The notes under the pieces: model-generated
Databases searched by the model: none
What the model was told of the DNA's origin: nothing
What the model saw: the letters and a program-made list of their open reading frames with translations, nothing else
Shown: in pieces, positions 32,141 through 45,490 of the stretch
How positions within the stretch are numbered: the first letter of the stretch is position 1
Layout: every line of letters begins with the position of its first letter
Made by a program: the position numbers and the translations under genes
Origin: Morinoia aosen
Taxonomy: Eukaryota > Arthropoda > Malacostraca > Amphipoda > Talitridae
DNA: 64,000 nt
Assembly: GCA_030386875.1 (NCBI GenBank)
Contig: CM059562.1
Location: 24,729,360-24,793,359, forward strand
Direction: 5' to 3'

Positions 32141-33559
32141 ACCACACTGAAAGAAACAGTGGTTTTGAGGCATCTACAAGGCGCACAATACGTGAACAAA
32201 GGGGCACATTTAGACAAATCAGTACTCTAAAAAAATTACCTAAAGGGAATGAACACAGTCTTTCAAGTTACGTATGATCAGCTAGGTGAGCTTACATAAC
32301 TTACAGTTAAAATTACAAAATCAAAAAGGGGCAATCTTATCACACTATTTAGACTGGTATGCAATTTTCAAAATAATTCCACATAAGTCTGGCAAGAATC
32401 ACATTGCTGTGCAAGTCAGAGTCTTGAAATCACACTAAAAATAGCTGTGAATAGCAGCTAGGATCTATACAACAGAGAGTGCATAGATCAAATTAACAAC
32501 TGAGCACAACGAATCCCGCTGTGAATTCTAGCAAATAACTTAAATAGCACTGACAAGCACATATCAAATAAGGCTCAACTATCAAATCAAATAAATATGA
32601 CTGAGTGTTAGGAAGAGAGACTTACAACACAACAACAAAGATCAAAAACAGACTTAAGAACATAACTGTCAGTGTTAGCAATAGAATTGCCTAACATTGG
32701 CATCACTAATGGAGATCACCAATGTAACTAGAATTGTGGGAGTAAACAACAGAAAAGCTGTGACAGCATATATTCCAACCAACAGTACTTGAAGTTTCCA
32801 ACAACTCTCACTGTGTCTCAGGATTTACTGCCACTCTCCAGTTTAATGTCCCACACAAAATATATGCCTAGACACCAGAGCCAATAGCTTAATTTGCCTA
32901 TATCACTTGATATTTAACACTTTTTACTTACATTTCTTTCTCTGGAGTCTACACATTACAATCAAACGGTTTTCTTACATGACTGGTGGCATTGAACTTG
33001 AACTTGAACTTGAAATTGAGGGCCGACAGCGTCGGGGCCTTTGTAACGGCCTACAAACGGCATCTTTTTCTGTTCGCAGAGTTTAAATACCTAAAGTCCG
33101 GAAGCGAGCGTTTCCGGAAAACGAGTGAACTTGTGGAATGGTTCTATCGAGGTTCGAAGGTATAAATTTTATATCGCTGTTCGAAAGTATAAATTTTCTT
33201 AAATGCTGTGAAAGCAGCTCACATTAGGAATGTGTCTTAGCGTTATATTATTGATTTCTTCGAATCTGGGATTCTAGCTTGAGTAAAGTAACCATTAGTA
33301 TGAGTTGAGTGTTTTATAATTATCATGATTTTTGCTAAGTCTATATTGAAAGAATCATATAGTGAATATGCTTTTTGGAAAATATCTAGGGCACATTATG
33401 TAAGCATTTTCATTGTACTGGTAGCTGGTAATGGCCTATATTTTTCATTGAGAGCAACTAAATCAAGTTCATCCCTAAATCAAGAGCAACTAAATCAAGC
33501 TAACAAATCTCTTCGCACATCTGGGTCTGACATAACTGTAGTGAACTCCCTCAGTCGCA
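32141..33559. other. Unassigned sequence with a (GAACTT)n patch
   Basis: No family motif was recognised. About four units of gaactt lie at 32993-33015. Near 33140-33200 two similar blocks (ggttcgaaggtataaatttt and gttcgaaagtataaattttc) repeat. An 81-codon plus frame at 33325 has a hydrophobic run but no known domain. Confidence 0.4.
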
Positions 33560-35060
33560 CTTCAGCCTGATTTCATAAATTATTAAAACTATCTTCTAAA
33601 AATTAAATAAGATTAACACAATCATTCGTACAATTTTAGATTACATAATTCATTTTCCATTACCCCGAAATCTATTAAAATTTGAACCGAAAATACTTCG
33701 ACATTTCCAAAAATTAACTCCCACGCGTTTTGATGCAGAACCATTTCGCAAGCGTTTCCGGTTATCGTACGTATATAAAGCCAGCTCTCCAGGCAGAGTC
33801 CGTGATTCACGTAAGAGATTCGTCTGAGTGTAGTGCTTGGGCCCCAGAGGAGCATATGATCTACTGGACCACTTATTCCACGCACTCACAAACACGTTAT
33901 GGAGCCAAACTCTAACCTCTTAATTGCAGCTACCCTGCATTAAGATTAGAAAGAGATTACCTCCTCCTCCTCTCCAAATTTACTAATCTGGAAGGCCTGC
34001 ACCCCTGCAGCTAAGCCTCTGAAATCTCTAGTTAAGACTATTGAGTCGAGAGCCTTCATTCCTACCGAGTTTACCCAACCGTTAAGCTTTTACCTACTTA
34101 GCGTCGGAAACTTCCACACTTAACACCACAGTAAACTTCACACTCCAGTACACGCTTCCACAAGCCTGAGCTGGAAGCGCACCGCCTGAAGTTCTTCAAC
34201 CGCCTCGGACTCTTCCCAAGAACGTCTCACGAACTGAGCATCGAGCCTCGCCCGCCAGACGTCAACCTCCACTTAATAAACGAGGCGAGATAGTCTATTC
34301 TCTCATTCTCCCCAAGTGATGGTTCGTATTGTAGTTTTCATGAACAAACTGTTTGATTATCTGACGTTTGAAAATACTGCGTCCGGACCCTAACTCCTTC
34401 TGAGCAAGCGGCCATATCATTTCATTTCAATATTGATGCCTTCCCGGGCATCTGGTGACCTCAAATTATCACAGAAGACCAAACTTTGTTCCATTTAAAA
34501 TCAACCAAATACCAAAGCTTACACTGGTAACCCAAAATTTAGACTGGCGATTGTAAAGTAATTTTTCAGTTGAAGTTGAATTATTCGGCCTACCCGAGTA
34601 ACTTCAAACATTAAATAACCACTTGATTTGACTGAAGTTGGTTATCACCGCCCCCACAATTTCGTGCCTATCCCCTGACGACTGCCCCAAGTAACTGAGC
34701 ATTACTCAGCCCAAGACACGTAGTGGCAGTACGCCACTTCTGAAGGGACCTGACTTGTAGCGAACACCTCAGCCACACTTCAGCCTAATTTCATAAATAC
34801 TAAAAACTAACATCCTAAAATTAAATTATACATATGTAATTATTTTTATAAATTTACAAGACCGAATTCATTCGATAAAACCCGAAATTTTACCAAAAAT
34901 GTATTTCGAAAATTTTTGCCGATCACGTTTCCGTCCGTCACTTCCGTTGGAAATATTGCGCAGAACCATTTCGCAAGCTTCCGATAGCCAGCTTTCCAGG
35001 CAGGATCGTCATTCACGTGTAGATTCTTCTGAGTATAGTTCTTGGGCCCCAGAGGGGCGC
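33560..35060. repeat. Direct-repeat pair around 0.9 kb, LTR-like and degenerate
   Basis: Blocks at about 33560-33860 and 34785-35055 share order and wording: cttcagcct(g/a)atttcata at the start, gcagaaccatttcgcaagc in the middle, and ttgggccccagagg(a/g)gc at the end. The left copy has a possible TATA box (gtatataaag) at 33772. The spacer has no coding frame. Two similar same-direction blocks around a short non-coding core suggest a small non-autonomous LTR element (TRIM-like) or a segment duplication. Broken and old. Confidence 0.45.
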
Positions 35061-36075
35061 ATGTAAGTAACAAGTGTTAATGTTAAGTGTTTCATTGTGC
35101 CTATGTATCGTTCTGTAGAACTCAATTCATGTAATTAACTTAGGAACATCTTCTCTGTGTTATTCGGTGCAAGCGCTTAGGCGGGCACAAGTTGTTCAAG
35201 CTTACTGCGCCATTTTGTGATTGTTGTGTTCCTTTTCTTGTGTTCCCAGCCTCTGATTATTATTGGTGCTCTCAATTATTGCATTTTTCAATAAAGTTTA
35301 GGTATTGAAATAATTATGAAATTTTGATAGTTGCACAGTCAACGGTTAAAGTCAAAATTTAAAAAGCTTTGATAGGTTATCGCAGCTAACAGAGTTGCAT
35401 TGTTTTTAGTTGCTCATTTCATACCTGATTACATGTGGCAACATGTTTTTATAAATAGAACCTGCATTCTTAATATAAATACTTTAGAAACATTCCCCAT
35501 ACTATTGATGTTTGGAAGGCTGGTTAGGTAGCTAGTAATTTGAGTTGATTTTGGACACTATGCGTCGGTTTTTCAGCGGGAATAAATTGTTAAGGTATTC
35601 ATGTTAAATTTAAGTCATGTAGGACTCAATTCATGTATTAACTTAGTAACATTTTCTATTCAATTATTGTTTCGCAAATAAATTGCCTGATGTGTTGGAG
35701 AAGCAGTTATTTCTTGGAAGCCAGAATTAAGCTATCACAACTCTTTTGTTTGTCTTGAAAGTAGTTAGGTGTTAAGCTGGAATAGTTGTAGTCCTGCTCC
35801 TGAGAACTTCATATTTAGAGGTTTCACCTTTTTCTCATACTTGCTGTTTAGAAACTCCTTATTTTCGCATTATCTCAGTGCTGTAGATATTTTACTTCTA
35901 GTGTTAATTCACTGTGATTAATTACTCAGTTTGTCTCTGTTTGTGGCACCTTAGTCTTGTTCCTTCATGTTTCTGCAAATTAATAGGAAAGGTGCCTCAA
36001 GTTAATTCAATTTTATTAAATATTTTGGGGCAATTCTGGCTCGCATGAATATTGGGCAATGAGAAACCTGTCCTT
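35061..36075. other. Unassigned sequence
   Basis: AT-rich. A block with ctcaattcatgta(a)ttaactta recurs at about 35120 and 35627, a weak repeat. No gene seen. Confidence 0.4.
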
Positions 36076-36403
36076 AAGGCCCGAATACACGAACGCTAAT
36101 CACCGTCACCGATCCTTATGAGAGCCGCTTAGCCCCACCCAATGCAGCTAAGCTCCACCCACTGCAAGCCAAAATGACCCTAATTTCGTGAGCGGCACCG
36201 ATCCTTATGACCGTCACCGGCATATCAAGCATGTTAGATATTTTCCCTAATCAGCGTCAATTACAATGAACGATGACGGTGAAGAACGCGCGTGTATAAG
36301 CTCGGCAGTGACCGTTCACGCTCACTGCTTACTGGTGGGAGGGGCTTAATGCCGCTCATGATGATCGGTGACGGTGAAAAAAGCGTGCGTGTATTTTGGC
36401 CTT
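36076..36403. mobile_element. MITE with long inverted ends, 328 bp
   Basis: The left end aaggcccgaatacacgaacg and the right end (reverse complement aaggccaaaatacacgcacg) agree at 17 of 20 positions. The match continues through a caccgtcaccgatc block, giving ends of about 40 bases. The inside repeats the caccgatccttatga phrase. No frame is present. The target duplication is ambiguous, so the superfamily (perhaps PIF/Harbinger) is open. Confidence 0.65.
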
Positions 36404-37671
36404 TCTTATATCATACCTCTTGTGCCAAAAATCCTAAGAGTTTTGTGCTCTAAGTGTTACAGGATGTTATTGAAGGTATGATTGTTAGTTCATTTCTGAA
36501 AATTGTCTGAATAGTCTAGAGTACCAATTCCTCAAAATTCACTCCAAAATTACCCTGGTTCCCTGGGTTGGAGTATTAGTTCAACCTGCAAATTCCTGTT
36601 GTCATTTTTGCTGCCTATTCTCCTCTCACACATTGTCTTTTTTAGGGTTTACTGCCAGAAGTGTTGTTGTTCAATATAACCAATAGGATGCCAAAATATT
36701 CTGTTATTCTGCGCCATCCTTGTCATTGTTGCCTTGCTAGCCTCCGAGTAAGCTTTATTGTGCTCTCAACTGGTACGATTTTTAGCATTGTGCCTTCAGG
36801 TGTTCCTGATTGGCTAGGTAAATTAATTCCCCTCTGGATAACCTAGAATAACCTTAAGGTTCTTGTATTACTCAATTGTTAGCTTAAGAGTAACACTTAA
36901 TTCAGTCTTAGATACTCATAACTTAGCTGTTGAAGCTCTGTGGTGCCTTCTGATATTTTTCAAATGGGATAAGCTAGCATTGATCCAGCTAACCTTAGAC
37001 TTAGTATGGCTAGTGAAGTAAGTCCTTGACTGTTTGCTTAGTGTAAATTGTTCTAATATAGCAGCTGCCAGTCCTAAGGCACTTGTGTATTCTATTAAGT
37101 GTACCCTAGAGTATTTGGCTGCAACCTCCTTATATAAAATCAGCCAAGCTTTCTTACGACGACTTATCCAGTAACGACCCTGTATCTCGTAGACTGACCT
37201 TGCACTCCATGCAGGAGATAGTCAAAAGATATGCCCCGCTCACTTCTAGTAGTACTCTGAGCATAGTCTTGGGTTAGAGAAATGGGAAAAATTGCACCTG
37301 GGAATTTCATGATTGTCCATACGATTTACTCAATTGTGCGATTGCCGTCGGCCGTATTCGGGCGCCAGAATACGGTTGAGGTACCTGCATAGAGACTCCT
37401 CGATCCGAGGCAATCTTGTGAATCAGCAGTAGCTCGCAGCCTGGCTTGTGCAGCGATTGTTCTCCCTCTTTAACTGTGCTTGAACAAGTGACCCAACTCC
37501 TCTCTCCCATACAGAAGAACCTACGAAGCCAACACACAACACAACCACCTAGTCCTCAATCCAAGCCATTGAGCCCAAAAATCTTGACCTTCCTCAGACC
37601 CACTTTAGGAGTCCCGCACCTTCACTCAGCCACACGGCTCCACACGCAGTAACCCCACCAGGTACTGCCTC
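36404..37671. other. Unassigned sequence
   Basis: No family motif or long frame. Short open stretches near 37310-37650 look like chance. Confidence 0.4.
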
Positions 37672-37902
37672 CTGGTATCTCCATTGCTGAACAATCTCCC
37701 CCGATCATTGTCATGAAATTCAAGACATCACACAACAGTTTTGAAGTATGCGTAGGTATTATGATTTGATTGCCTAAACGCTGCCATTTGCAAACATGCT
37801 TACTTGTATATGTGTGTATGTACACCTGTGTGCACTAGAGTAGATAAACCAGTCGAAGGTTGCATTCTATGTCATCCCTCTCCGTTTCTTTGCAAGCATT
37901 AA

Positions 37903-39383
37903 GGGAAGCGTTTTGGCATGTTCCCCTTAGCTGCAGTCCAAAAGTCGATTCTCCCGAATTTTTTTTTATTGCTTTAAATGAGTTTTAGATATGTCCCCGA
38001 ATGTCTGTAAAAATATCAGGAACGTATCCCAGAGCTAACGTCCCCCCCGGGGGAGGGGGTAGGGCATCCCCCTTACGGACCTTTTTTTCCATTTTTGAAC
38101 CTAGAGCAATGAAATTTGGTATACTGAAAGGAAATGCAATTTTGAATCATTTATCATCAATGACAAAATGCGATTTTCTTGAAAAGAAAATGGGAAATCA
38201 TAGAAAACGAAATTTTTGGTGGGTTTTCTAAATGTTTCTCCTCCTACAGTTTTTGAGCTACAGTAATGATTTTAATATCATTGAATGCAGAATAACGTGG
38301 ACATTCAAGAAAAAAAAAGTCCTCAAATTTTCAATTTATTTTATTTTATTTTTTTTATATCATTCATATTCATATTCCATCATTCATATTCCTCAAGGTA
38401 AGCATCCTCCATCCGAATATTTTTTTTATTATTAAATTTGGAGCAATGAAATTTGGTATACTGATAGGAAATGCAATTTAGAATCATTTGTCATTTATGA
38501 CAAAATGCGATTTTATTGAAAAGAAAATAGGAAATCATAGAAAACGACATTTGGGGGGGGGGTTTCTAAATGCTTTTTCTCTGATAGTTTTTGAGCTACA
38601 GTAATGATTTTGGTATCATTGGATGCAGAATAACGTGGACATTCCAAAACCTTGAATGCTTTTCCTCAAATTTCCAATATAAAAATTTAAAAAATTAAAA
38701 AGAAAAAAAATCAAAATATTCTCGAGAAAATTCAAATTTATGACGTCATAACTTTGAAACAAGAATGAATTTTGAAAAACTTCTCAATACATTGTAAAGC
38801 CCTTATTTTTCTGCATCCAATGATACCAAAATCATCACAGTAGCTCAAAAACTGTAGAAGGAGAAGCATTTTTTCTTAAAAATAGGTTTTATAAAAAAAG
38901 TAAGTTATCAAGACGTTTGTCGTTATAACTCCGAAGTTTACAAAGCTAGAGCAATGTGGTTTGTTGCATTTGAAAGTGATACGTGTGCTCTATCTAATTT
39001 ACTAGTAGGATTTCAAAATTTTTTCTGTGAAGCTTTCCGTGGATTTATTTTCCCTAAAAATATAACTTCTGCCCTGACACTACAAAAAAATCATATAAAT
39101 TCTGAATGAAATACAAAAAAAAAATCCACTAGTAAATTAGATAGAGCACACGTTTGACTTTCAAATGCAACAAACCGCATTGCTCTAGCTTTGTACATTT
39201 CGAAGTTATAATGAATAATATTTGTATATATATAATTTTTTTTTAATTATTAATTTTCTATGGCCTTATGAAAAATTTTTGTTTAAGATAAGTTGTTACA
39301 AATGTGGAGATCTAGTAGTCTGCAAATTTTCATAGGCCTAAGTCCAATAGAAAAAAAGTTTCAGTTTTTTGGAAACGCTTCCC
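37903..39383. mobile_element. Non-autonomous DNA transposon with TTAA target, 1.48 kb
   Basis: TTAA lies on both sides (37899-37902 and 39384-39387). The ends are inverted (gggaagcgttt at left; its complement at right, 11 bases). The uninterrupted LINE shows gcaagcatcaaactag at this place, so one TTAA was duplicated. TTAA targets suggest a piggyBac-like element, but the GGG tip is unusual for that group, and a TA target with an AGGG tip cannot be excluded. Internally there is a tandem pair (38100-38300 and 38440-38640) and a large inverted pair (about 38935-39020 and 39125-39210). No transposase frame was seen. Confidence 0.7.
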
Positions 39384-39929
39384 TTAAACTAGACCGTCAT
39401 GGTACCTATATGTGCGTGTGTTTATCAATTGCAGACATTCTGCACCATATTACATAATGTGATTTTTCAAATGTGATTTTTTTCTATTATGAAATTGTAA
39501 AGCATCCATGTAAAAATAAAACAATAAATTCGTTGTGTGATCATCCATTTATACTGCAGTAATATGCTTATAATGCTTATAATTATATGCTTATAATAAT
39601 GTGATACCCATGTACATCTGTAGGTTTATTAATTGCCGACAATTTGCGCCATATTTCGAAGATAATGTTATTTTTTTCAAATATGAAACCCTTATAGGAC
39701 ATTAATATTTTCTTTCTTATTCACGTCCCACAATCGTTATCATGTTTCTGACTTAGGTAGACTGTTTTATGCCACTAATTTCGGTACGGAAATTTTATAA
39801 AATTCATGCCATAATAAAAGATACTAGCAGGACCCGGCTAAATTCCACGGACAATGTCATCAATAAGCTTTGGAGACTCGTGAGAAAATTCTGTCGACAT
39901 TATTTACCAAATTTGAACATAACATATTC

Positions 39930-40762
39930 TAACCTATCTTGTCCTAACCTAAGCTAACCAAATCTATCCTAACCTAACTTTACCCAACGTCATCCTTAGG
40001 CTAGGTGGACCCGTGAAAAAATTTGGTCAACAATACCTAACAAATTCTTCTATAATATATTTTAACCTAACTCATCCAAAACTAACATATACTAACCTAT
40101 CCTATCTCAACCTATCGTATCGTATCCTAAGTGAAGCTAACCTGATAATAAGGCAAACATAAAAAACATCAACCCTTAAAAAAATTTATCGACATAACCT
40201 TCCTAACCTACCCTAACCTAACATATCCTAACCTGCCCTAACCGAAGCTATACTGATAACATGTTGAAAATAAAAAACTTGTACCCGTGAAAAAATTTCG
40301 TCAACATTATCTAACAAATTCGACCATAACCCATTCTAACCTAAGCTATCCTAACCTAACATATTCTAACCTATCTCTTCCTGACCTAAGCTAACTAAAC
40401 CTATCATGATAATATGTCAAACATAAAAAACGTGGACCCGTGATAAAATTCTGCCAACATTACCTAACCTATCCTAACCTAACATATCTTAAACTATCCT
40501 AACCTATCCTATCCTAACCTGTCATATCCTAACCTAACATATCCTAACATAACTTAACCAATGTCATCGTTAGGCTAGGTGTGCCCATGAGATAATTCGG
40601 TCAACTTTATCCAACAAATTCTAACAACATATTCTAACCTAACCTATCCTAACATGTATACACTAACCTATCCTATGCTACCCGAAGATTTTCTGATTTG
40701 TCAAACATAAAAAACTGTTGACCCGTGAATGAATGTCGTCAACATTACGTAACCTGTGCTAA
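39930..40762. repeat. CCTAA/CCTATC arrays with recurring spacer
   Basis: Short runs of cctaacctatcctaac alternate with a spacer of about 60 bases (gctaggtggacccgtgaaaaaattcggtcaac, cut here) roughly every 170 bases. The pattern resumes at 45909-46200 past the Gypsy insert. CCTAA is the arthropod telomere unit, but the runs are too degenerate and interspersed to be a telomere. Confidence 0.8.
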
Positions 40763-40767
40763 CTATC

Positions 40768-41185
40768 TATTATAGAGTGGATAGCCCTACACTAGAGCAC
40801 ATTATAGGTTCCACATAGACATAGACATAGACACAACACCGTTATAGTGCTGACAATCATACACAATGCAATGACACATCACTTTAGGTAAATAATGCAC
40901 TCACCTCTTGGACACCTTAACTTAAATACTGACATGTGGTTAGCAAGAGTAGAGCGGAGATAGGTGGGAATATATAGTAAAAGAATCGAGTAAGATTAAG
41001 TACATTAGTTTAGAAATTAAGAAGTTAGATACCAACTACAGTAGGTAATTATATACACACTCGGCCAACATTTACTTGTTGTTGAACCCGAGACCACTAG
41101 AAGACTGACTTGCCAGTGTTGCTCTCTCGAGCGCTGCCAACTTTTGGTCTCTCTAACTAGAACTTACACTACTCGCTATATTACA
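40768..41185 (-). repeat. 3' LTR of Gypsy copy B
   Basis: Near-identical to 45491-45908. On the minus strand it runs TGTAATATAGCGAG to ATAATA. The outer side carries the ctatc target repeat. Confidence 0.88.
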
Positions 41186-41250
41186 CCCCTCCCTCCTTAA
41201 TTAGAAACCGCCCCCTGTATCCCCAATCCCCTTATTCAATATAGTCAATT

Positions 41251-43497
41251 CTAAAGGTCCATTCTCACCACAGGCTTCCGAGCCCGGGTAGACCTGCGGG
41301 AGATGCTAGCACTTGGAGGCTCGTGCATCCTAGCCTCCTGGGTGGGAATCGGGTAATCAGGTGTTTCGGAGTCAGGTTCATTGGTCGGAGGTGGTGGGTA
41401 TGAATTTTGAGCAGGTTGTGGAAACACAACGGTTTCCTCCGTAGGTTGTTCCAAGGGTTCTGGGATGGTGTTCGAGCAGGTAATAACTTGGTCCTGGTGT
41501 CGACGAACGACCTCTCCCCCCTTCAGTTGGCACTTGTAGGATACCGGGCCTGTTTTCTCAATGGTGGTAGCAGGGGTCCATTTTGGGGAAACCGGCGTGT
41601 ATTGACGGACCATCACAGGTGACTCCGGCGGAATGTCAACCGCGCGAGACCCTGGGTGGTATCTTTTCTGAGCGTCCTGGCGTTGAGCAGCTTTGGACGC
41701 GATTTCTTCTGACGGCCAAAGCAGATCAAGACGAGAGCGAACTTTCCTGCCTAACTTCAGTTCGGCGGGCGTAACACCTGTTGTCGTGTGGGGTGTCAGC
41801 CGATAGTTGAACAGAAACCTGTCTAGTGCTAGGCGTAGGGGTTCCGTTGACTTCCGAATATTCTTCTTGAACGTTTGTACCATACGCTCTGCTTGTCCAT
41901 TTGTTGTAGGGTGGTATGGTGCGCTCGTAATATGTCGCATACCACATGCCTTCACGAATTCTTGGAATTCAGCCGATGTGAAACACGTTGCGTTGTCCGA
42001 AACAATTGTAAATGGAAATCCAAATGTCGCAAAAGTGTGTTTCAGGCACGAGATCGTTTCGCTAGAGGTTGTAGTAGATGTGGGAAAAATTTCAACCCAC
42101 TTAGAGTGTGCATCCACGATCACTAGATAGTATTTTCCATCCATTGGGCCCGCGTAGTCAATGTGTATGCGAAGCCAAGGCTTCGCAGGCCATTCCCACG
42201 GATGGAGTTCAGCTTTCGTTGGTGCAGCTCGAGTGCTCAGGCACTCGCTGCATGACTTAGTCGTTTCTTCTAGATCTTTGTCCAGCAGCGGCCACCATAC
42301 ATAGCTGCGAGCTAACTCCTTCATCCTGGATGATCCAGCATGGCCAGAGTGAAGTTCGTCCACAATGGCTTGTCTGAGAGCTTGGGGTACAATAATTCTT
42401 GCTCCCCAGAGCACACAGCCATTTTGTGTGGACAATTCGTCTTGCCTCCTAGTATACAGAGCGAGATCAGGGTCACCAATTACCGTCGAAGGCCAGCCTA
42501 CTTGGCAGTATTTGTATACCTCTGAAAGTACTGGGTCCCTTAGGGTGCCGTCGCGGATGTGGGTGCTGGTGACTGGAGCTGACTCGAGGAAGTTTACTAA
42601 GGACGTCCATTCCGCAGGAATAGGTGTGGCTTCCTCGGGAGTTGTCAAGGATAGACGACTGAGAGCATCAGCCGTGCCCAACAGCACGCCAGACCGGTGA
42701 CGCAAGGTGAACTTGTAGGACTGCAGTAGTAAAGCCCACCTTTGAATGCGCCCGGATGCCATCGGAGGAATGCTTCTACCCGGATCAAATAGCCCTAACA
42801 AAGGTTTGTGGTCCGTAACCACAGTGAAATCCTGTCCCCACAGGTAACAATGGAATTTTCTGAGTGCAAACACCATAGCCAGAGCTTCTTTCTCAGTCTG
42901 GGAGTAGTTGCGTTCTGTTGCTGTTAGAGTTCGGGAGGCAAAATAGGCGGGGCGTTCAATCCCATCAATAAGGTGACACAGCACCGCTCCCACACCGTAC
43001 GCACTACTGTCAGCCACTACCACTATGGGTTTCTGAGGGTCAAAGTGGACTAGCGTCTGAGAGTCCAGGAGGGCTTGTTTAGATTTCTGGAAGGCTCTCT
43101 CCTGACTTGCATCCCATTTCCAAGGGGTTTTATCCCTCAGTAAGGTATTTAGGGGCTCCAGCATGGTTGCAGATGATTTTAGAAATTTCCTATAGAAATT
43201 TAACAGCCCAAGGTAGGCTCTCAGTTGAGTCACATTAGTAGGAGCTGGTGCATTCTGGATTGCTGCTACCTTCTCTGCAGTGGGGTGCAATCCATCCTTG
43301 TCAATTTGGTATCCAAGGTAGGATACCTGTGGCACTCCAATTTGGCATTTATCCATTTTCAGTTTTAGCCCTGCCTCCTGTAGTTTAGATAAGACTTGAT
43401 AGAGACGCTTGTTATGCTCTTGCTCATTAGTGGCACTCACTAGGACGTCATCCAGGTAGCAGAACACTCCTGGGAGGCCCTGCAATAGTCCTTCCAT
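41251..43497 (-). pseudogene. Gypsy copy B: RT end, RNase H, integrase
   Basis: A 748-codon frame. It opens with the catalytic loop region (VFCYLDDVLVSATNEQEHNK) and the primer grip-type VSYLGYQIDKDGLHPT. RNase H follows (VVADSSAYGVGAVLCHLIDG; YSQTEKEALAMVFALRKFH; VTDHKPLLGLF). Then comes the integrase zinc head (HSGHAGSSRMKELARSYVWW), the DDE core (HIDYAGPMDGKYYLVIVDAHS; IVSDNATCFTSAEFQEF; NGQAERMVQTFKK) and a tail. The wording is that of the K02A2.6/Mag-like Gypsy lineage. Confidence 0.87.
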
Positions 43498-43538
43498 GGC
43501 ACGCTGAAAGATTCCAGGTGCAGAGGCTATGCCGAAGC

Positions 43539-45269
43539 TTAGCCTATTATAAGCAATAGACCTCTATGGGTGTTAATCACGGTGAGCTCCTTGGATTCAT
43601 CATCCAACGGAAGTTGGGCGTACGCTTGAGACATGTCTAGCTTGGAGTATATAACTCCTCCGGCCAACCCGCTAAATAAATCTTCCACTCTGGGTATAGG
43701 GTAGGTATCAAGCCTAGTGGCTCTGTTGACGGTTAGTTTGTAGTCCCCACATATTCGGATGCTTTGATCAGCCTTGAGCACAGGGACGATAGCCGCTGCC
43801 CATCTTGAGTACTGTACAGGGGTGAGGATACCTTCCTGCACCAGTCTATCAAGTTCTGCCTCCACCTTAGGTCTAAGTGTGTAAGGCACGTTCCTGGCCT
43901 TACAAAACTTTGGTGGTACGGCTGGATCCACTTCTATTTTGAAATTCCTTCCCTTAAAGCAACCTAGACCTGGTTGAAAAAGGTCGGGGAATTTATTTGC
44001 TAACTCTTTAGGGCAAGTGATCAATTTTTTGACATTATTTGATACTATAGTTAGCCCAAGGAAATCAATCAGGTCCCTACCCAGCAAGGCTGGCCCCTCC
44101 CTGTCTACAACCACAATAGTTGCTAGCTGAGGAAACATACCACTAGATTCACGCTGGATGTTAGCCCTAATCTCCCCACAAACTACTAGCTCCGCTCCCC
44201 CATAAGTCCTAAGCTTAACATCAGAAGGTCTCAGCTCGGGTCTTGACTTAGCTGGTATTTTAGAGTAGGTGGCCATTGAAAGGATAGACCTGGCAGCACC
44301 TGTATCTACCTCCATCTCTAATGGCACACCATTTAGTAACAATTTTATTTTGATTGGGGGTTTCATTTCCTCGGCTAAAGCAAATATTTCCCCATAACAC
44401 CCATGATTGGGGGCTGGGTAGTCTGCACTGGTTCCGTTGTTAGTTCCATTAGGGTTAGGGTGGTTTTCCCTTCCCCTTTTTTCATGCATAGCATGCACAA
44501 AATTATTTTTGTTGCCTTTATCAGATTTCTGCCCTTTTGTTAGTTTGAAACAGAATTTTTTTAGATGACCTTTTTGGCCACAACGATGGCAATTACTGTC
44601 TTTATAGGGGCAATCTCTACGCCAGTGCAAACCACCACAGCCGCTGCATGCTGATTTGGGGCTAGCTTGTGCCTGAGTCTTGCCCTGAGGCTTGTGCGCA
44701 GTTTGCTTAACTCTGCTCTGACCTACATTTAGAATTGAATTTGGTTGCCTCAACCCCACTGTTTCTCTCATTGTGGTTTCTTTAGCAGTAGCTAGATCCA
44801 TGGCCTTTTGCCATGTCAGGCCAGCTTCATTCAGCAAGCAATTTTGAATTTCATTACTGGACACACCCAAAATTAGTCTGTCCAGTAAGGTTTCTTCTAG
44901 CACTTTCTGTTTGAAATTACAGGTTTGAGAAAGGGCTTTCAAGCTAGCCACAAAATCAGCAATGCTTTCCCTTTGTCTCTGATTCCGCTTATGGAACCTA
45001 AACCTCTCAAAGATCTGATTTCTTGTTGGCTTAAAATGCCGTCTCAACGTTTCCACAATCTCGTCATAAGTAGCATCAAGGACTTTTTTCGGAGACATAA
45101 GGTCTTTTATCAACCTAGCAATTTTAGGACCCACTAGTGAAATTAGTGTTGGGGCTTTTTCTTTTTCCCCTATTTTGTTTATTACAAAATAGCAGTGTAA
45201 TCTAGTTTCATAGTCTCCAAATTCTTCCTCTAAAGGATTAAATTCTCCCACTGAACCTATCAATGGCAT
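43539..45269 (-). pseudogene. Gypsy copy B: gag, protease and RT start
   Basis: A 576-codon frame starting MPLIGSVGEFNPLEEEFGDY. A capsid-type region (FKPTRNQIFERFRFHKRNQR) is followed by zinc knuckles (CSGCGGLHWRRDC, CHRCGQKGHLKKFC), aspartic protease (LEMEVDTGAARSILSM) and the RT fingers (GDYKLTVNRATRLDTYPIPR; SKLDMSQAYAQLPL). The same gag start occurs at 30380 in the older plus-strand fossil, so both belong to one family. Confidence 0.86.
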
Positions 45270-45490
45270 ATTGAATTTTTTTTAGTAAGTCAAACCCTCT
45301 GTGAAAAGCCAAAAAAAAAATTCACAGCACAAATAGTATAATCACTTGATCAATTCTGAGTTTCTTCACTAGTCTAGCCAGTCTAGCAACACCAGTGAGC
45401 AGAACAACAATAACAAAAAAAATTCACTAGGAAAATTCTATGTTCCCTCACTAGTCACTCCCAGCAGTTCAACCAAATCCTTGTCGCCAA

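Noticed and set aside
33325-33570. 81-codon frame with a hydrophobic run as a small membrane protein
   Set aside because: No homologous motif, no start context and no support from neighbours.
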